NCBI RefSeq assembly: GCF_030408775.1
Contig: NZ_CP047210.1
Coordinates: forward strand, 2,294,001 to 2,358,000
Direction: 5' to 3'
Length of the DNA stretch: 64,000 bases
DNA from: Corynebacterium fournieri
Lineage (GTDB): Bacteria; Actinomycetota; Actinomycetes; Mycobacteriales; Mycobacteriaceae
Every line of letters begins with the position of its first letter. Position 1 is the first letter of the stretch. The notes under the pieces are model-generated. The model worked only from the letters and a program-made list of their open reading frames with translations, ran no database searches and had not been told where the DNA came from. This document shows positions 63,955-64,000 of this stretch, one piece after another. The translations under genes and the position numbers were made by a program.

Positions 63955-64000
63955 CTACTGCACGGCGGTGGAGCCGGCGGCGGGGGCGGCCGAAGGTTCG
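63955..64000 (-). CDS. C-terminal end of an unidentified gene, cut by the window end
   Basis: Fifteen codons are visible on the minus strand, reading EPSAAPAAGSTAVQ then TAG, followed by a clear terminator. The Ala/Pro-rich tail does not identify the protein. Confidence 0.5.
   Translation of the reverse strand, partial: EPSAAPAAGSTAVQ

Overview
The window reads as a high-GC Corynebacterium (or close relative) chromosome segment. Support: corynebacterial-style gene neighbourhoods (leuS, pitA plus a small membrane protein, gabT/gabD with a PucR regulator, DUF5129-like protein), a 6C RNA, and three parS-type sites (GTTTCACGTGAAAC at about 56.5, 62.0 and 63.9 kb). The parS sites suggest the segment lies near the replication origin. 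No tRNA, rRNA or CRISPR array was seen.

Layout. 0-1.8 kb: end of an AcuI/YhdH-type oxidoreductase and a membrane protein. 1.9-3.7 kb: a complete-looking IS3-type element with 25-bp perfect inverted ends and a likely -1 frameshift. 3.9-7.3 kb: leuS and a DUF488 gene. 7.3-14.1 kb: a minus-strand amino-acid/amide catabolic run (amidohydrolase, M20 carbamoylase-like hydrolase, two HAAAP transporters, aminotransferase), divergent from a PucR regulator. 15.3-22.8 kb: a GABA-type cluster (gabT, two aldehyde dehydrogenases, a ThDP enzyme) divergent from a second PucR regulator. 22.8-27.1 kb: a secreted phosphoesterase, a self-contained 38-codon gene and pitA. 27.2-29.5 kb: a third HAAAP transporter and an ornithine-cyclodeaminase-like protein.

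29.5-57.1 kb is an accessory and defence region. Its first part (29.5-34.9 kb) is decayed: two broken GIY-YIG/DUF4357 genes, scraps of Fic-like and DUF262 genes, an XRE repressor with operator repeats, a LysE exporter and a five-copy dispersed repeat. Its second part (34.9-56.5 kb, all minus strand) is a large defence locus: SNF2 helicase, adenine methyltransferase, an Fe(II)/2OG dioxygenase-like protein, a HEPN-like zinc-ribbon protein, a coiled-coil protein, an FRG protein, a giant DruE-like helicase-DUF1998-nuclease, a UvrD-type helicase with a RelE-like N-terminus, and a DUF262/DUF1524 (GmrSD-like) protein. The combination looks like DISARM class 1 (DrmD + DrmMI) joined to a Druantia-like DruE, with no DrmC recognised. 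A leftover 3' piece of a second methyltransferase allele shows that the specificity end of the methyltransferase was exchanged.

57.2-64 kb returns to core-like content: 6C RNA, a DUF5129-like protein, three tandem paralogous secreted proteins, a Gly-Ser-Ala repeat lipoprotein, a hypothetical protein, and an AlbA/Schlafen-type ATP-binding regulator preceded by six TACAGTGA-type boxes. All family names come from motif recognition by eye; no database search was run.
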